A DNA stretch of 64,000 nucleotides from Trifolium pratense (Eukaryota; Streptophyta; Magnoliopsida; Fabales; Fabaceae): NCBI RefSeq assembly GCF_020283565.1, contig NC_060065.1, positions 42,210,409 through 42,274,408 of the forward strand, written 5' to 3'. Both the position numbers and the translations under genes were made by a program. Shown in pieces: positions 46,142-59,366 of the stretch; within the stretch, counting starts at the first letter, position 1, and every line of letters starts with the position of its first letter. The notes beneath the pieces are model-generated. The model searched no databases. It had not been told where the DNA came from and saw nothing but the letters and a program-made list of their open reading frames with translations.

Positions 46142-49100
46142 TCAATCATCCTTAGTGTTCTGGATATTCATAAACAAGAAAAAACATTAGTAATGTAAGA
46201 ATGCAATGCAAGCCATTACATTTGAATTATGATTGGAGATAATTAATTTTGTATATATTACCATTTTAGCTACAAATTTTCTTATTGTAGTATTAAGGTC
46301 GCCGTTCCAATGCCAATCATCTTGTTCCTTTACATGTACTGCTCTAAGCTTTGTTGCGTTCAACACTCCATGTGAGAAAGTTTCCATCATGGGACAATCG
46401 ATCACAAATAACTTCTCCATTAGTGGAAATCTGAAGCCATGTCTTCCCTTGCAAAAACTTCTTAGGCTTGATAAATTACTCAGTCGCAAATACTCCAATT
46501 TCATAAAAGCTAGCTCAGAAGCATCATTGTCGTCATTACTTGCTACTATTTCTTCTAACCTATCACAACCATCTATGCATAATTTTTTAAGTTTTTGTAA
46601 ACTAGTCGCTGTTGATGATTTCACAATATTTTCCAATCCAGCACAATTGCCCACCTCCAACTGTTCTAAATTCTCAAACAGCACTGAGGATGGAATTACA
46701 TTATTGAGTCTAGAACATCTATGTACAACCAAGTTTTCAATATATCGAAGAATTGGTTGCACCTCTGATTTCTCTTCACATATAAACTTGAGGTTGTGCA
46801 AGTTAACAAGTACTAAACTTCTCAACTTAATAGATGTTTCATAATGTCCTGTGCAAACATATCCACTGAAAATCTCTGTGAAGGAGCTACATGTCACCTT
46901 AAGGTTTTCGAGATTAATAAACCTTTGGAGGAAACCTGATGGAAATTTGTCAGACTCATCATGAAAACATCGTAGGCGAAGATCTTTTACCGTGTAGATA
47001 GTCTCATCATTAAGTTGACCATTACATAACATGGTGACATCCTTGCTATTCAGAATAAGCTCCTTTGTGTTGGAGACAACCTATGAAACATAAGTTATCA
47101 GATTCAAGCTAATAACATACTGCAAGACACCCTTAAAAAGAACATACTGCAGTATCCATTTGTGGGTAGAGTATCGATCGACATTATACCTTTTCAATTG
47201 AGAGAAGCGGTAGCATATCAACTACGACATTGTCTCGGCAATTAAGAGATGTTACTGTGAATAGTTCAAGCTTGTCACAATGAAGCACATCCAAATCTCT
47301 TAAGACAGGACAATCCAAGGTATGAAATCCATGGTAGAAGCTTCGAAGATGTGTCAAATCTCGCAAACTCAAAGATGTTAATTCTGGGAAAATAAGTATT
47401 GGAACTGTGTCAGCCATTTCATCTTGTGCTACAATAATCTCTATGCCACATTCTTCTATATAAAGCTCTTGGAGATGCTGAAGCTCTTTAGCCATATGGA
47501 GTGGGAAAATATGATTAAGGTATTTGCATTCAGAAACTTTCAATATGCAGAGGTTGTGAAACTTGAAGCTTTCATTGGGATTCCCACTCCATATGTATTT
47601 CAGCATCGGTAAAAGTTTCAAAGTGAGAGTTCCCAATTGCATTTCCAGCCTTGTTTGTCTACCACCATCTGGTTTTAGATCTTTCGTTTCAAATACAACT
47701 TCCAATGCAGGACAATCAGTTACAGTCACTATCTCCAGATTCTGTAATTTATCAAGCACATGAGATGGAAATACATTTGATAATTTATCGCAGAATATAA
47801 TTTTCAACTGCTTCAGTTTGTAGAAGGAATTTGGAGCTAGTTGATTGTGCCACATTGACTTCAAGTGTTCCATGTGTGAGATTACCAATGTTTCCAAGTT
47901 TGGAAATATAACCTACAATCGGTAATATACTTAGTTAGATCTTTAGACAATGTTACCATTGTTAATTTCACAAGTAGCAGAACTAAAAGAAAATCAAACA
48001 ATAGTTAAAAGCTACAAAGTTGGAGTCAATGCTCACCTCATCATTAGACAACGGTTTTTGAGATGAAGGAAGACTAACCAACTTTCCATCTGAGACAAAT
48101 ATGTCTTCCAACATTTGGCAATTACTAATCTGAAGATATTGCAGGTTTACAAGTTCTCTCGCCACAGCGGATGAGAATGCATAAGCTATGCTGCCACATT
48201 TATCAATTGTCAAACTCGTCAAGTTTTGAATGCAAGAATGACCTGGAAGGTTGTCATCCCACAATTTCCTAGAGTTGATATTAGACAGCTTCAAGAGTTC
48301 AAGGGCCGGCATCCCAACCTATTTACAAAATAGATTATCATGCAGATCCTATTTGGCATATTAATTTATGTTGAGAAAAAAGACCAAGAATACGTGAGAT
48401 TATTGAGATAGTTCATTATGAATAGTATCTAATGAGGTACAGAATGGGATGGAAAGATATGGGATTTGATGAAACAAAAATAATGTATTGTTGTTTGAAG
48501 AATCGTATTATATAGATGTCATTAGGTTTTATTCCTTTCCACTCTATTTTATATAATCCAAACAATGGCAACAAATGTCAGTTCATTTCATTCCCATTTG
48601 TCAATCCAAACATAGCCAATCAGAAACTAAAATAGAAAATGAAATTTGTAAGCATATTCAAGTTTATGCAACAATATTATCAAAAAGTATGTAAACAGCT
48701 TAAAATTTTATATCCATGTCTGTTGAAATTGAAACATCGCCTAAAGAACTCTATGTAACTTAAAAAGACAAATAGTGAAGTAGAAAGCATTAAATCATGT
48801 ACCTTTTGATCAATTAGTGCCACAAGCATGCACTGTTTATCATCATCATTCTCCCCACAATTTTTCAGACACTTATCAACTGTCAATGGCATGGAACAAA
48901 AACTAATGAGACTAGGCAGATGCTCAAGTTCAAGAGAACGCAACTTGGGGAGCATAATCTTGTCAATTTCTTTATCACCCTCAGATGTTTGCACAGTTAT
49001 GATTTCTGTGATCATTTTGCAATCAGAAATTTTTATTTCGAGAAGTTGAGGAAGGTTTCTAACGAGGGAGGAACATAACAGATTCTTCAACTTGTCACAA

Positions 49101-51625
49101 CCTTTGACTTCAAAAGATTTTAGTTTGGTAAAAGATTGAATTGTAATTGGCCCATGACATATTTCTTCCAGATTAAACAGATTTTGAAGAGCCAAAGTCT
49201 CTAAGTTGGGTAAAGCAGGATAAGGATGAACCAACCCCATTGAGTTAACGATGTACTGCAGTTCAGTACTGTCTTGAATGCACAAATGCTTTAATTGCGG
49301 GAAACCTTCCCTATTCAGTTCATGAAGAACATTTCTAACACATATTTTTGCAAGGCACATGTCCTTAGCTGATTTCAACAAGAAGTTAAACCCACGATCC
49401 AAAAGAATGCTTGAGCTCCTACTGTCTGAGAGCTTAAGTATTCTTGAAGATTCATAATCAATTACAGACCATACCAATGACCATTTCCACATATCACCAA
49501 CAAATATGTTGTAACTTTCAAGCTGTTCGAAGACCTGCAAGTCCCTTGGCCAATCTGAAGCATCTTGAATCATTATGTCTAAAGCAGTTAGATGAGACAA
49601 ATTCCTTAGCTCTTCTAGACTTGCATTGTTCATATGATCTTTGCTTCCCTTTACATGCCATTGGATAAAGCAATTCCCCAAGTACAACTCTTCCAAGGAA
49701 ATTAAGCTTGAAATAAGATTTGCAGGAATGAATATCAGTCCAGAGCAGTTGGTTAAATTCAGCATTCGAAGATTAGTTAGTTGTCCAATTTCTTTTGGGA
49801 GCTCTTTAATATCAGATCTTTCAAGCCTAAGAATCTCTAAACTTCTCAACTCTGAAACTATTGATATGTCTTCTAACACACATCCAGAAAGAATCAATGT
49901 ATGGATTTTTGTCAAGTGACAAAGAGATGGTGGTGGAGAAGGGGTAAGCATCATTCCATGTAACACAATAACCTTTAGCTCTCTCATCCCGGAGAAAAAT
50001 TCATCAGGAACTTTCAAATAGTCGCCTACATTCTGAAGCAGAAGTAGCATCAACTCTGGGCACTCCAGCTTCTCAGGAACCTTGTAAATATAAGACCAAG
50101 ATACAATGATCTGATGGCATTTTCGAAGCTGATCCATATCTGGAAATTGTTTTATCAAAGTGTACCTTGGCACGCTATAGGTTGGTCGAGTTGTAGACGC
50201 AATTGATTGAGCCACATCTCTAACAACATCATGAATTCTAATGCGTTCAGGTTCAGACTCAAGTAACAATGAAGAGGCCTTGAGATCGTTTATTAATTTG
50301 TAGTATCTGGTTCTTGCATTTGTCAATGTGTGAGCGTGTCTGTATAACCCCAACCCGAAATAACATAAAAACAGTCCTCCAGTATGGATGTAATCTAGTC
50401 CAAATGAGCCAATGAATAAAAACAGTGACTTTAGTTCATCAGTTTCTAGGCAACTATAACTAAATTCCAAGGCAGAGTAGATTTTCTTATGCAACCCTTC
50501 TTGATCAAAACTCTCTAACTCATTTAATGTGCTTTTCCAATCGAAGAAACTTTTTTTTCTCAAAGCTTTTGCTACTGTAACAATCAAAAGGGGTAATCCA
50601 GCACAACGTCTGGCCACTTCTATAGCAATTGGTTTTATATTGAAATCTTGAACAACATCACCTGCCATTTTCTCAAATAATTTCCAACTATCATCCTCAA
50701 GTAAAACTTCAAGTCTAAATTCTTTTTGAGTGCCCATTTCACGGTTCAACACATTGAGATCTCTGGATGTCACCACCAACTTGCATCCTTTGTGATCATT
50801 ACCAAAAGGAATCCCCACTTCTTCCAAATCAAGTCTACCCCAGATATCATCCAAAATAACAAGAATACTCTTCTCCTTGCTTATCCTTTCACGTAATTGC
50901 ATTGCTCTTCCTTCTTTTGTCTTCTTATTAAATTTCAGATCCAAAGCATCAGCAATTTGACCTTGAATATTTTTCACATTTGGAGAACCAGTTATATTAG
51001 TAACCATAACTACAGCTCCAAATGACACATCTTTCTCGGTTTGCCAAGCTAACTCTTTCACTAGTGTTGTCTTACCCACTCCACCCATCCCATACACCCC
51101 AATAATGAAGATGTTGGGATTCTTCAATTCCATCATAATCTCATTCAGCATTGATGTTCTGGAGTTCAGGGCCTCATAACCTCTACCAAAAGGTGTAACT
51201 GTGACCTTAGAAGCAGCACGATATGAAATTCTACAAAATTTTCCTTCTGCTAGGACATCAGAAATCTCTTGTATCATCTTTTTGGTTTTCCTGCTCAGCT
51301 GTTGTCTTGTGCACAGATTGGGAAAGTGTCCCATAGAACATAGAGCTTTTATATGGTCTTCAGTGTCAGCAAGTTTTTTTGCCTCAGCAACAGCGTTGTC
51401 AACTTTGTTCAGCCAATTCTGGACAATATTTTCAATCTCTTCTCCATTCCTTTTAGCCTCATCAATAGTGTGTTGCACACTGTCTTTCATGCCCTCCAGC
51501 TTTTGGACATTAGTTTTCATCCTTTTAAGGTTTCCCTTGTAGTGGAACATGTAGCCAAATTCGCGTCCAATAGGCGCAACCATAAATTCAGCAATTTTAG
51601 CAGCCACTGAAATAATAATATCCAT
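46142..51625 (-). CDS. CNL2: CC-NB-ARC-LRR disease resistance protein, five coding exons
   Basis: Predicted exons (minus): 51625-48803, 48318-48037, 47912-47190, 47080-46262 and 46159-46142, all phase 0 with GT-AG borders, 1554 residues. The last exon is only N-T-K-D-D-stop. The start is MDIIISV at 51625; the frame is open 51 codons further upstream, but that part has no counterpart in CNL1. Order: coiled coil; P-loop GMGGVGKT (179-186); kinase-2 LVILDDIW (about 255); GLPL; an MHD-type motif reading IHD (RIRIHDVVRD); then LRRs through exons 2-4. Exons 2 and 3 have exactly the CNL1 lengths (282 and 723 nt). It is a predicted intracellular immune receptor. No inactivating change is seen. The Sirevirus-like element begins 91 bp past the stop codon. 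Confidence 0.94.
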
Positions 51626-52914
51626 GGCCACCCCTTTGCCAGCTGTCAGTTGAAACAAAACAAGGAATACAATCAATAAATAATCAACTCGAAAGATAGC
51701 TGTGAATTGCTCTCGACCATTATTTCTTGGATTTATTTTATTCCTGCTTTTTCTTATATAAATTGATGTTATTAACAAAATTTTAGGATTATGCTAATGA
51801 GTGTCTTCATGTCGCTCAGATAAAAAGCTAAAAAGATTTAATTGAATAGTGTAGTTTTATGGGTCTAACTTATATCATCTTTTAGTTTATTTAGAGAATT
51901 TTCTCAATTTAAATAAATATTTAGGTTCTAATTTATGAAAATAATTTTATCACTTTATAGGTGGGTACAGTGGATTTAGATGAGATGAGAGTATGCTTAA
52001 GTTGAAATCTTAAAGTTAGTATCAATCTACTAGTTAAATAATTATACTTGTAAGTTTGTAATTTTATTTCAACTTTTCTTACCTTATAATGCTTACTGAC
52101 GTTTGTATTAATGATAACACTTAGTGCACTTTCCAATTTAAAATTAGGTGATAGGGATAAAAGTAGGATGAAAAGAGTAGTAGAAAGAGGGCATTGGCAA
52201 GAATCACGTAGTAGAAAAAGTGCACCCTTCCTACTGAGTATGGGTCATGGCCTTTTGTTTGAGTAATTTTCTCTACTATCAAACTAATAGTGAAACAAAA
52301 GTTACATTCACAACTTTAACCAAACTCAACCTAGTATGGGTCATGAGTCGTGACCTTTTGTGAAAATAGGATAAATACCAAGTATTTGCCTTATTTCTCA
52401 GCCCCCTCAACCTGCTCTTTAAGGTAAATGACTATGATGGATGTCCTTGTATGCTCTAATCAGTAATCACCAAATGAATCTTGCAATCAGGGTATTCACC
52501 TCCTTCCAAATATAGGTAAAAGTTTGTATCATCCTCTTATGAGCTGTTTTTATATATGAATACATTTGGTGCTCCACAAATTAATTGGGATGTTGGCCAA
52601 ACTTGTGAAATTATTCCCAACTATATTTAAAGTAAACACGTGATAAAAGTAGCTTTTTCCCAATCTATTCCGACTTAAGTTTTTTCCTATAAATCATTTC
52701 ACGCTCAACACTATTAGAATTGATGCCTAGATAATTTGGTAGGTGAGTATTATCCGATACAGGGTCTGTATGGATAATAACTATGTCCGTTATGGAAGGG
52801 TCAAGTCCAAAATTTCTAAATCAGACTAATAGGCCGGTTTAATCTGCAATGACAAAGAGAAATGGATTGACTTTTATGTGTGTGTGATCAATGTATGGAC
52901 TATGGAGTTTATGA
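51626..52914. other. Upstream spacer of CNL2
   Basis: AT-rich and non-coding. The stretch just before the ATG (TTTGTTTCAACTGACAG) is shared with CNL1. No defined promoter motif can be claimed. Confidence 0.5.
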
Positions 52915-52916
52915 TA

Positions 52917-53002
52917 CTCCCTCCAATCCCTTATATATAGTCTATCAGTTATTCATTCAACCTAAAAAGTGAATTGTTTCTTATATAAGAGAACGGAGGG
53001 AG
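52917..53002. mobile_element. 86-bp Stowaway-like MITE
   Basis: It has inverted ends CTCCCTCCAATCCCTTATAT and the complement of CTCCCTCCGTTCTCTTATAT, flanked by TA on both sides (52915-52916 and 53003-53004). This is typical of mariner-type MITEs. Confidence 0.85.
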
Positions 53003-53056
53003 TAGCGTTTAGCAGTTTACCTAGTTTTGCAACCAAGTATATGTATTTTAATTTGT

Positions 53057-53211
53057 CTTTTTTTTTTTTTGGTAAATATATGAAATGACAAAGCTATTAT
53101 AAATTCACACACACAAGTGGTGGAACTGATGTTTGAACCTCGGTCATTGCATCCGCCGTCCGACCTAACAATTTCGGCATTTTTGCCAGTTGAGCTAGGA
53201 CTTGTGGACAT
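53057..53211 (-). mobile_element. tRNA-derived SINE
   Basis: On the minus strand there is an A box TAGCTCAACTGG (53186-53197), a B box GGTTCAAACAT (53129-53139) and a terminal A tract (T run on plus, 53058-53070). ATTTTAA occurs on both sides and may be the target duplication. The spacing of the boxes fits a pol III promoter derived from tRNA. Confidence 0.75.
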
Positions 53212-53414
53212 TTTAAATTTTCTTTAATACTATATACAAATCAGAGTAACAATACAATAACACATCATTTGTAAGAAAATAAGTATAGTTAATAAGAGCT
53301 GAATTCTATCACCAAGAAACCCTAAACAATAAAGTACTACGGATGCATAGAAATGAAACAAAGAGAAATTAAGAAATAAATACAAAAAATAAAAAATTAG
53401 GGAGAAAGTAGTAC

Positions 53415-53519
53415 CATGATGGTGGTTTGAGATGAAGGATTGATGGAAGTGGAAGAAGAGGATTTAGGGAGAGTGAGAGGGAATGTGAAGAAGAGAATAG
53501 AAACACCGGGAAGCACCAT
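53415..53519 (-). other. Possible orphan first exon
   Basis: The minus strand reads MVLPGVSILFFTFPLTLPKS, Ser/Thr-rich, up to a GT at 53414-53413. The start resembles a signal or transit peptide. No downstream exon was recognised toward CNL2, so it may be a gene fragment or chance. A second ATG in another frame lies just upstream. Confidence 0.25.
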
Positions 53520-53723
53520 GTTTCTCTGTCAACTGCCATTCGAATCAATCAATCGCCGGTTCGCCGCCACAAACACAGTGGCACTGTGATGTCAAATGCC
53601 CTCTTAAGTCATTTTTTTATCTCTCATATTTGTTCATTTCTCACTATGTTTTCCCTTTTATTTGATTTTCTTGAAGTGGTTAGTTAATATTATTATTATT
53701 TTTTGGCATAAATTTATAATCTC

Positions 53724-54429
53724 ACAGAACCCGTACCCGCGGGTACCCGCCCGAACCCACCTCGAGTTTGACGGGGAAAAACCGATTTGACTGAGTTTGG
53801 ATTCGGGTTCGGGTTTTCCCCGATTTCAAAACACGGGGATGGGGCGGGTAACGGAAATATTTGTACCCACCCCGAACTCGTCCCCGAACCCGCCCGTTTA
53901 TATAAAATTACTATATTACCCCTATTTATTTATTTATAATGTCACAAATCATTAACTTATCTACTTGAGTTAGGATTTTTAATGAACAATGGTTCTTAGT
54001 TATTTGTTTTTTTATAGCAATTTCAGTGAACAATGATGTAGAACATTCTTGGTTATGTGGTTGTTTTGACGGTATTTTGGAATATTGGTTTGTACCGGTA
54101 CTATTTTATGGTTTTGATAATTTTGGTTTGATATTTTGGAATATCATTTCATTTGTATGTTTAATGCATTGAAATTTTGGTTTGTACTTTATTATTTGAA
54201 ATTTTTTGTATTGTATGTATGTCAGTGTTCGGGAAAATTTTGGGTTCGGGTAAGATTCAGCAGGGCAGGGCAAGGTTCGGGGATACCCGAACCCATTTGG
54301 GACGGGGATTGGGTTCAATTTTTCATCCCCGTCGGGTAATGGGCGGGGAACAGGTATTTATCAATGATTCGGGTATGGGGAAGGGGGAAGGTAAAAACCG
54401 TACCCGCGGGTACCCATTGCCATGCCTAA
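53724..54429. mobile_element. GC-rich hAT-type element with palindromic ends
   Basis: The ends carry CCGTACCCGCGGGTACCC (53731-53748 and 54398-54415), and the right border reads CATTGCCATGCCTA. Between the GC-rich arms of CGGGTTCGGG type is an AT-rich core. The left border lacks the CATGGCAATGGG part, so that end is incomplete and no clean target duplication can be given. Confidence 0.55.
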
Positions 54430-57214
54430 GCGTTGTTATGCTCATTACTAAATTTATTGAACCGAAAATAGAATCATGAAATATTTTTTTAAGAGAGGTT
54501 GAATCGATCATCACGCGCAACTGTAAGATTAATCTCTTGAGTTTAGTGAAACCAAAATAAGTAGTAAATTTTGTCGAAGTTTTAACAGAATTGGTTAATA
54601 TTTAGAAATTCATCTCTTGAAGTAAATAAGTAAAAAATATATGTTATGCGATGTCTTTACTAGTTGGTTGTGTTTATAGAGATTTTCATTTCTTTTTGTG
54701 CTCTTAATTATAAATATGTGTTATGCTCCAAAAGAAAATCATAGATTCAAAGCTTTAAAAATCATTCACAAGAAATTATAACAAAGGTGAACAAAAATAT
54801 TTTACCAACAAAGCGGATGCGAATTTGAGAAAACGAAGCAAATCGATAGCCAGCTAAGGTTTGTTTTCTTTGGAATTGTATTTAGATTAGACTAAGAACT
54901 GAAGAAGTTTAAGATTTGTGCTATACTCTGAGATACGGTGTATTTGTATTAGGCTTTGGTTATGATCTTGGACCCGACCCTAAACTAAAATAATATAAGT
55001 TCAGTTTACCAGTTAACCAATTTTCATTATTGAAAACTGAGAACCAAGCCAAACCTGACCAGTATGGACGGAGGTCCAAATTTGATGAAATATCGGTCGA
55101 GAAGACTAAATATTTGGGTTGTTTCAAAATACAACACATGATTTACTAAAACTAGTGCTTATTTGGTTTCACGTTTGAAAACACCAAACATGAGTTTACC
55201 ATGCCAAAATCAATTCAAAGCTAATGTTTGGGTATTTAATTTTTTGACGTGATTTGAACTCTAAACGTGAGTTTGGTTGAAGCAGGTTTATGTAGTTTTT
55301 GCGTCAAATAGAATTGCTTCTTTGTGGATAGTATCTTTTTTCATCATTCTTGGGGGATTAGTGAAATCACTCATCTGAGTTCCACAAGACTCGGAGGATT
55401 AATCTCTGCAGTTGCTCGCAGAGAATACCGGATTTAAAAAAAAAAGTATAGTTGTCTTTTCAATTGTTTTACTGTTTTTGTCACTTTAAATTCAAAGCAC
55501 TATATTTTCCACCAAATTTACTTTCAATTCAACGCACCATCTTTAATTTCTTTTTATTTCTTATAATTTAGTATGTTTTAAGTCATTTTAAACTTCAACA
55601 ATTTACATTGCTCCTACATTTTGTTTTGGTACAACATTCCCCTTACAATTACTTTTAAGTCCATTTAGTTTTACTTGTCATTTATATTACCTGTCTATAT
55701 TTTCAAGCAAAATCAACTTCAAATTATTTTTAGTCAATATATTAGACCATAAAAGTCGACCTTAATTATGTTGGAGATAGTTTACAAAGAACCTTCAAAA
55801 ACTCGTAAATCTACACATTAATTTGCTGGGACATCTATAGATGCACTGATTAAATATTTATTTGACTTTGAAATAAACTAATAATACATGCAAAATGCAT
55901 AAAACATTGCTAATTTAATTTGTAAAAAAAAACATTGCTAATTTAATTTTAATACAGAAAATTTGCTAATTTAATTTAAATTTTAAAATTTAAAATAGAA
56001 AATAAAAACTAGAAACAAAATTAAGAAATTATTAAATTACCTCTAAATACGCTTCAGATTCAAATACTCACTCTTGTTGGTTTTGTTCTGTGTTAACAAT
56101 TGTGTGGTTTGGTGCTAGCTTTTGAAGTTGATGCAAAGTGTAAATGGGAGACTTTGATTTACTGGTTAAGGTTAGTTATGTGATAATGCAAATTTGGTCA
56201 ATGGTCTTCTTTTTTTAATATCTTCATGTCCATATTGATCGTTCCTTTGTTTTAAAATTTTCATCATGCAGATAAAAAAAAAATAAAAAATTGTATATGT
56301 CTCTATTAAGTTTATTTTATTTGGCAATGGTGCTCTTAGTCTTGGACCTTAGTGTGCTACTTGCTTGCTGCCTTACTTAACTTTTCTGCATTATTACAAC
56401 CGCCCCTAGACTACGGATTTTTAAGATATCACAAAATATAATTACATTTTTATATGAGTTTAATTGTCATGTACTGTCTATTTAAAGTTGTTTTACACAT
56501 TCTTTAATAAAGTGTTGTCATATTATTTAATGAATGTGACATGTCTTGTGTTTTAAAACACATTAATTACATGATGTATCAATATACATTATTGAATGCA
56601 TGTGTAAAATAAACAATATATATGAATTAAATTCTTGTTATATATACATATAACAACGATGGTAAGCAGACAATGTATAATATATTTACACAGACAATCA
56701 ATAAAATCTCTTCATTTTGCCATGTAACTATTTTAAATTAAAATTACTAAAAAATTAATTTTCCCACCTTTTAACAACCAATCCTGCATTGAATTGGGTC
56801 ACCCTTAGTCATTAGCGTTAGGGCCGACCGCCGGTGGCGGATAAACATATATGCTTATGGGGGCTCAAGCCCCCATCAATTTTTTTGTTCTTCCTTTGAT
56901 ATTAGTAGTATACCACTAATATATTTTATTTAAAACCCCATGACTAACCACTAACCACTCACCAAAAATTTATCTTTGGTTTTGGTTTATATAATAGGGT
57001 GTTCAAAAATTTATCTTTGTGTATCCAATGATATATTTACTTCTTAAGTTAGTTTTGATTTTGCACGTGGCAACTGCATCTGTTGAAAGGATCGATCTTT
57101 CTCTGGCATGAAAAATGTGAAGAATGGATTGCGCAATCGTATGGGAAATGAGTGGTTGAAATATACAGAGAGAGTGACATATTTGATAATGTTGATACTT
57201 AAAAAATCATCGAA
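54430..57214. other. AT-rich spacer
   Basis: There is no gene. Near 56819 a GC-rich segment (GGGCCGACCGCCGGTGGCGG) with a GGGGGCTC..AGCCCCC palindrome may be one end of a small DNA transposon; the segment CTGAATCCGCCGCTGCCGAC near 57503-57522 could be the other end. Confidence 0.45.
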
Positions 57215-57850
57215 TATTTTAAGAATATGAATCCCCGTAAAGGACAATTGTAATTTATTTAAGATTTTATCTATTTTGAGTTTTTTTTATCATTATAATT
57301 GTGTAGTTTTTTTTTGTCACTATAATTGTGAACGAGTTAAGAGAGGTTCAAACATGACTGGTTGTTGGATGAAATGGTATTGAGTTTTCATGTTGATGAT
57401 GTATGATGCAAGTTGTTTGTTATCGAAAAAATATAAACACCATTTTCTTGTCCCCACCACCTAAAATTCTTGGATCCGTTGGCTTGTTCAAAAAAAAATT
57501 CCTGAATCCGCCGCTGCCGACCGCAACATAGACACGACCTAGAGTTGTATTGGAGAATGGTTGATAATAGACCCTGCAAGACCATTGGATCAAAGGCTTT
57601 AGGTAATCTTCTACATATATTCACGAGGAAAATTATCTAGTAGAAGGTTCTAGACCTAAAAACTCTAATTTTTAAATATAAAGCTTAACTCGTAGTTTAA
57701 TCTCAGAAATGCACTATTTTAATCATAAAATATTAAATCACGACAATTACTTAGTTCATCATCATTGAAGTGTTTACATGTACACCTCCCATATTTGGAA
57801 GTTGCTGCTCAGTCCGTTTGATTCGTAAAACAACAATGATTGGACAGAAC
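57215..57850. repeat. Tandem duplication, copy 1 (636 bp)
   Basis: It starts ATTTTAAGAATATGAATCC and ends TTGGACAGAAC. Copy 2 follows immediately. It is non-coding. It contains the GAATCCGCCGCTG segment that is deleted from copy 2. Confidence 0.92.
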
Positions 57851-58440
57851 ATTTTAAGAATATGAATACCAGTAAAGGACAATTGTAATTTATTTAAGAT
57901 TTTATCTATTTTGAGTTTTTTTATCACTATAATTGTGTAGTTTTTCTTTTGTCACTATAATTGTGAACGAGTTAAGAAAGGTTCAAACATAGCAGGTTGT
58001 TGGATGAAATGGTGGTATTGAGTTTCATGTTGGTGATGTATGATGCAAGTTGTTTGTTATCGAAAAAATATAGACGCCATTTTCTTGTCCCCACCACCTA
58101 AAATTCCTAGATCTGTTGGCTTGTTCAAAAAAAAAATTTCCTGAATGGTTGATACTTGATAGACCCTGCAAGACCATTGGATCAAAGACTTTAGGTAATC
58201 TTCTACATATATTCGAGGAAAATTGTCTAGTAGAAGGTTCTAGACCTAAAAACTCTAATTTTTAAATATAAAGCTTAACTCGTAGTTTAAGCTCAGAAAT
58301 GCACTATTTTAATCATAAAATATTAAATCACGACAATTACTTAGTTCATCATCGTCGAAGTGTTTACATGTACACCTCCCATATTTGGAAGTTGCTGCTC
58401 AGTCCGTTTGATTCGTAAAACAGCAATGACTGGACAGAAC
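57851..58440. repeat. Tandem duplication, copy 2 (590 bp)
   Basis: It starts ATTTTAAGAATATGAATAC and ends CTGGACAGAAC. It lacks about 45 bp of copy 1 at CTGAAT|GGTTGATA, where GAAT occurs on both sides of the lost piece. Scattered substitutions show the duplication is not recent. Confidence 0.92.
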
Positions 58441-59357
58441 AGTACATGACAAAACAAGATAATACATGACAGGACAAAACTATACCGGAGAGATATAGGA
58501 CGATAATATTTTTATATTCGAAAATAAAATAAGTATTTTTGTATTTTTTATAGTTGTACCTTGGACAAAAAGTTGTATTGTGGTTGAGGGACAAAAAAAC
58601 TTTGTTTTTGTCCTGTCCATACCTAATTTATCCGGTCTCATAATCAGTTTCAAATCAAACAGGGTATAACAAAAGTTGTTCAATCCAATCCCCTGATTTT
58701 TAGCACATCAAACACAAATCCTCCGGTACTTAGAAGATTTCACTATTGAAGATGTATATCCAAGTCATTAAACAATCATGGGCATATACTGGTGAGTGAA
58801 AGCAACCTTTTACACCATATAAGGCTTCCAGCTAGATATGTATGATTCACACGGTACCAAGGAGTACATGACAACCTTACAACACCGTTCTAAGAGTGCA
58901 ATTCTTCATCTATATATCCCTATGAATTTAACAGAGGAGAATACTAAGATTGACTCCCTTCTTTTTGTTTTTTTTATTTTCCTTTTAGGGTAAGGCCTAG
59001 TCTTCCCTGTTTATGTTTTTTTTCTTCTTCTCGTTTTTGGTACAATTAAAGTTACAAATTCTATTTCAAGTTAGAATCAAATTATAGAAGTAAAATTAAT
59101 TCCACCAAACACGTTACGCTTCTAGAATAATTTTTTTACCACCGAAAGAACCATACAATTGTGAGGCCTTAAATTCAAACTCGGGTAAAAATATCCGACC
59201 TAATAGTAATAATATCAACACATTACCAACATTTATAATCGGTTAATTCAAAAGTGAAACCAATTGATGGCAGAACTAACATCTCAATAGTTTAATGGAT
59301 AAGATATTGTTGGCGAAAGAAAAAATTGAAACCAATTTTGCATCAAAATTAGCTATA
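58441..59357. other. Spacer upstream of the Mutator-type element
   Basis: AT-rich, with no supported gene. A segment near 59279-59310 (CAATAGTTTAATGGATAAG) looks like a weak SINE A-box relic. Confidence 0.4.
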
Positions 59358-59366
59358 TTGTTTACT

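Noticed and set aside
51626..51778. Upstream in-frame extension of CNL2 by 51 codons
   Set aside because: CNL1 lacks the counterpart, and the conserved family start MDIIISV lies at 51625.
54136..54520. Overlapping frames of 65-100 codons near 54.1-54.5 kb
   Set aside because: They lie inside the GC-rich hAT-type element arms and have no protein similarity I can recognise.
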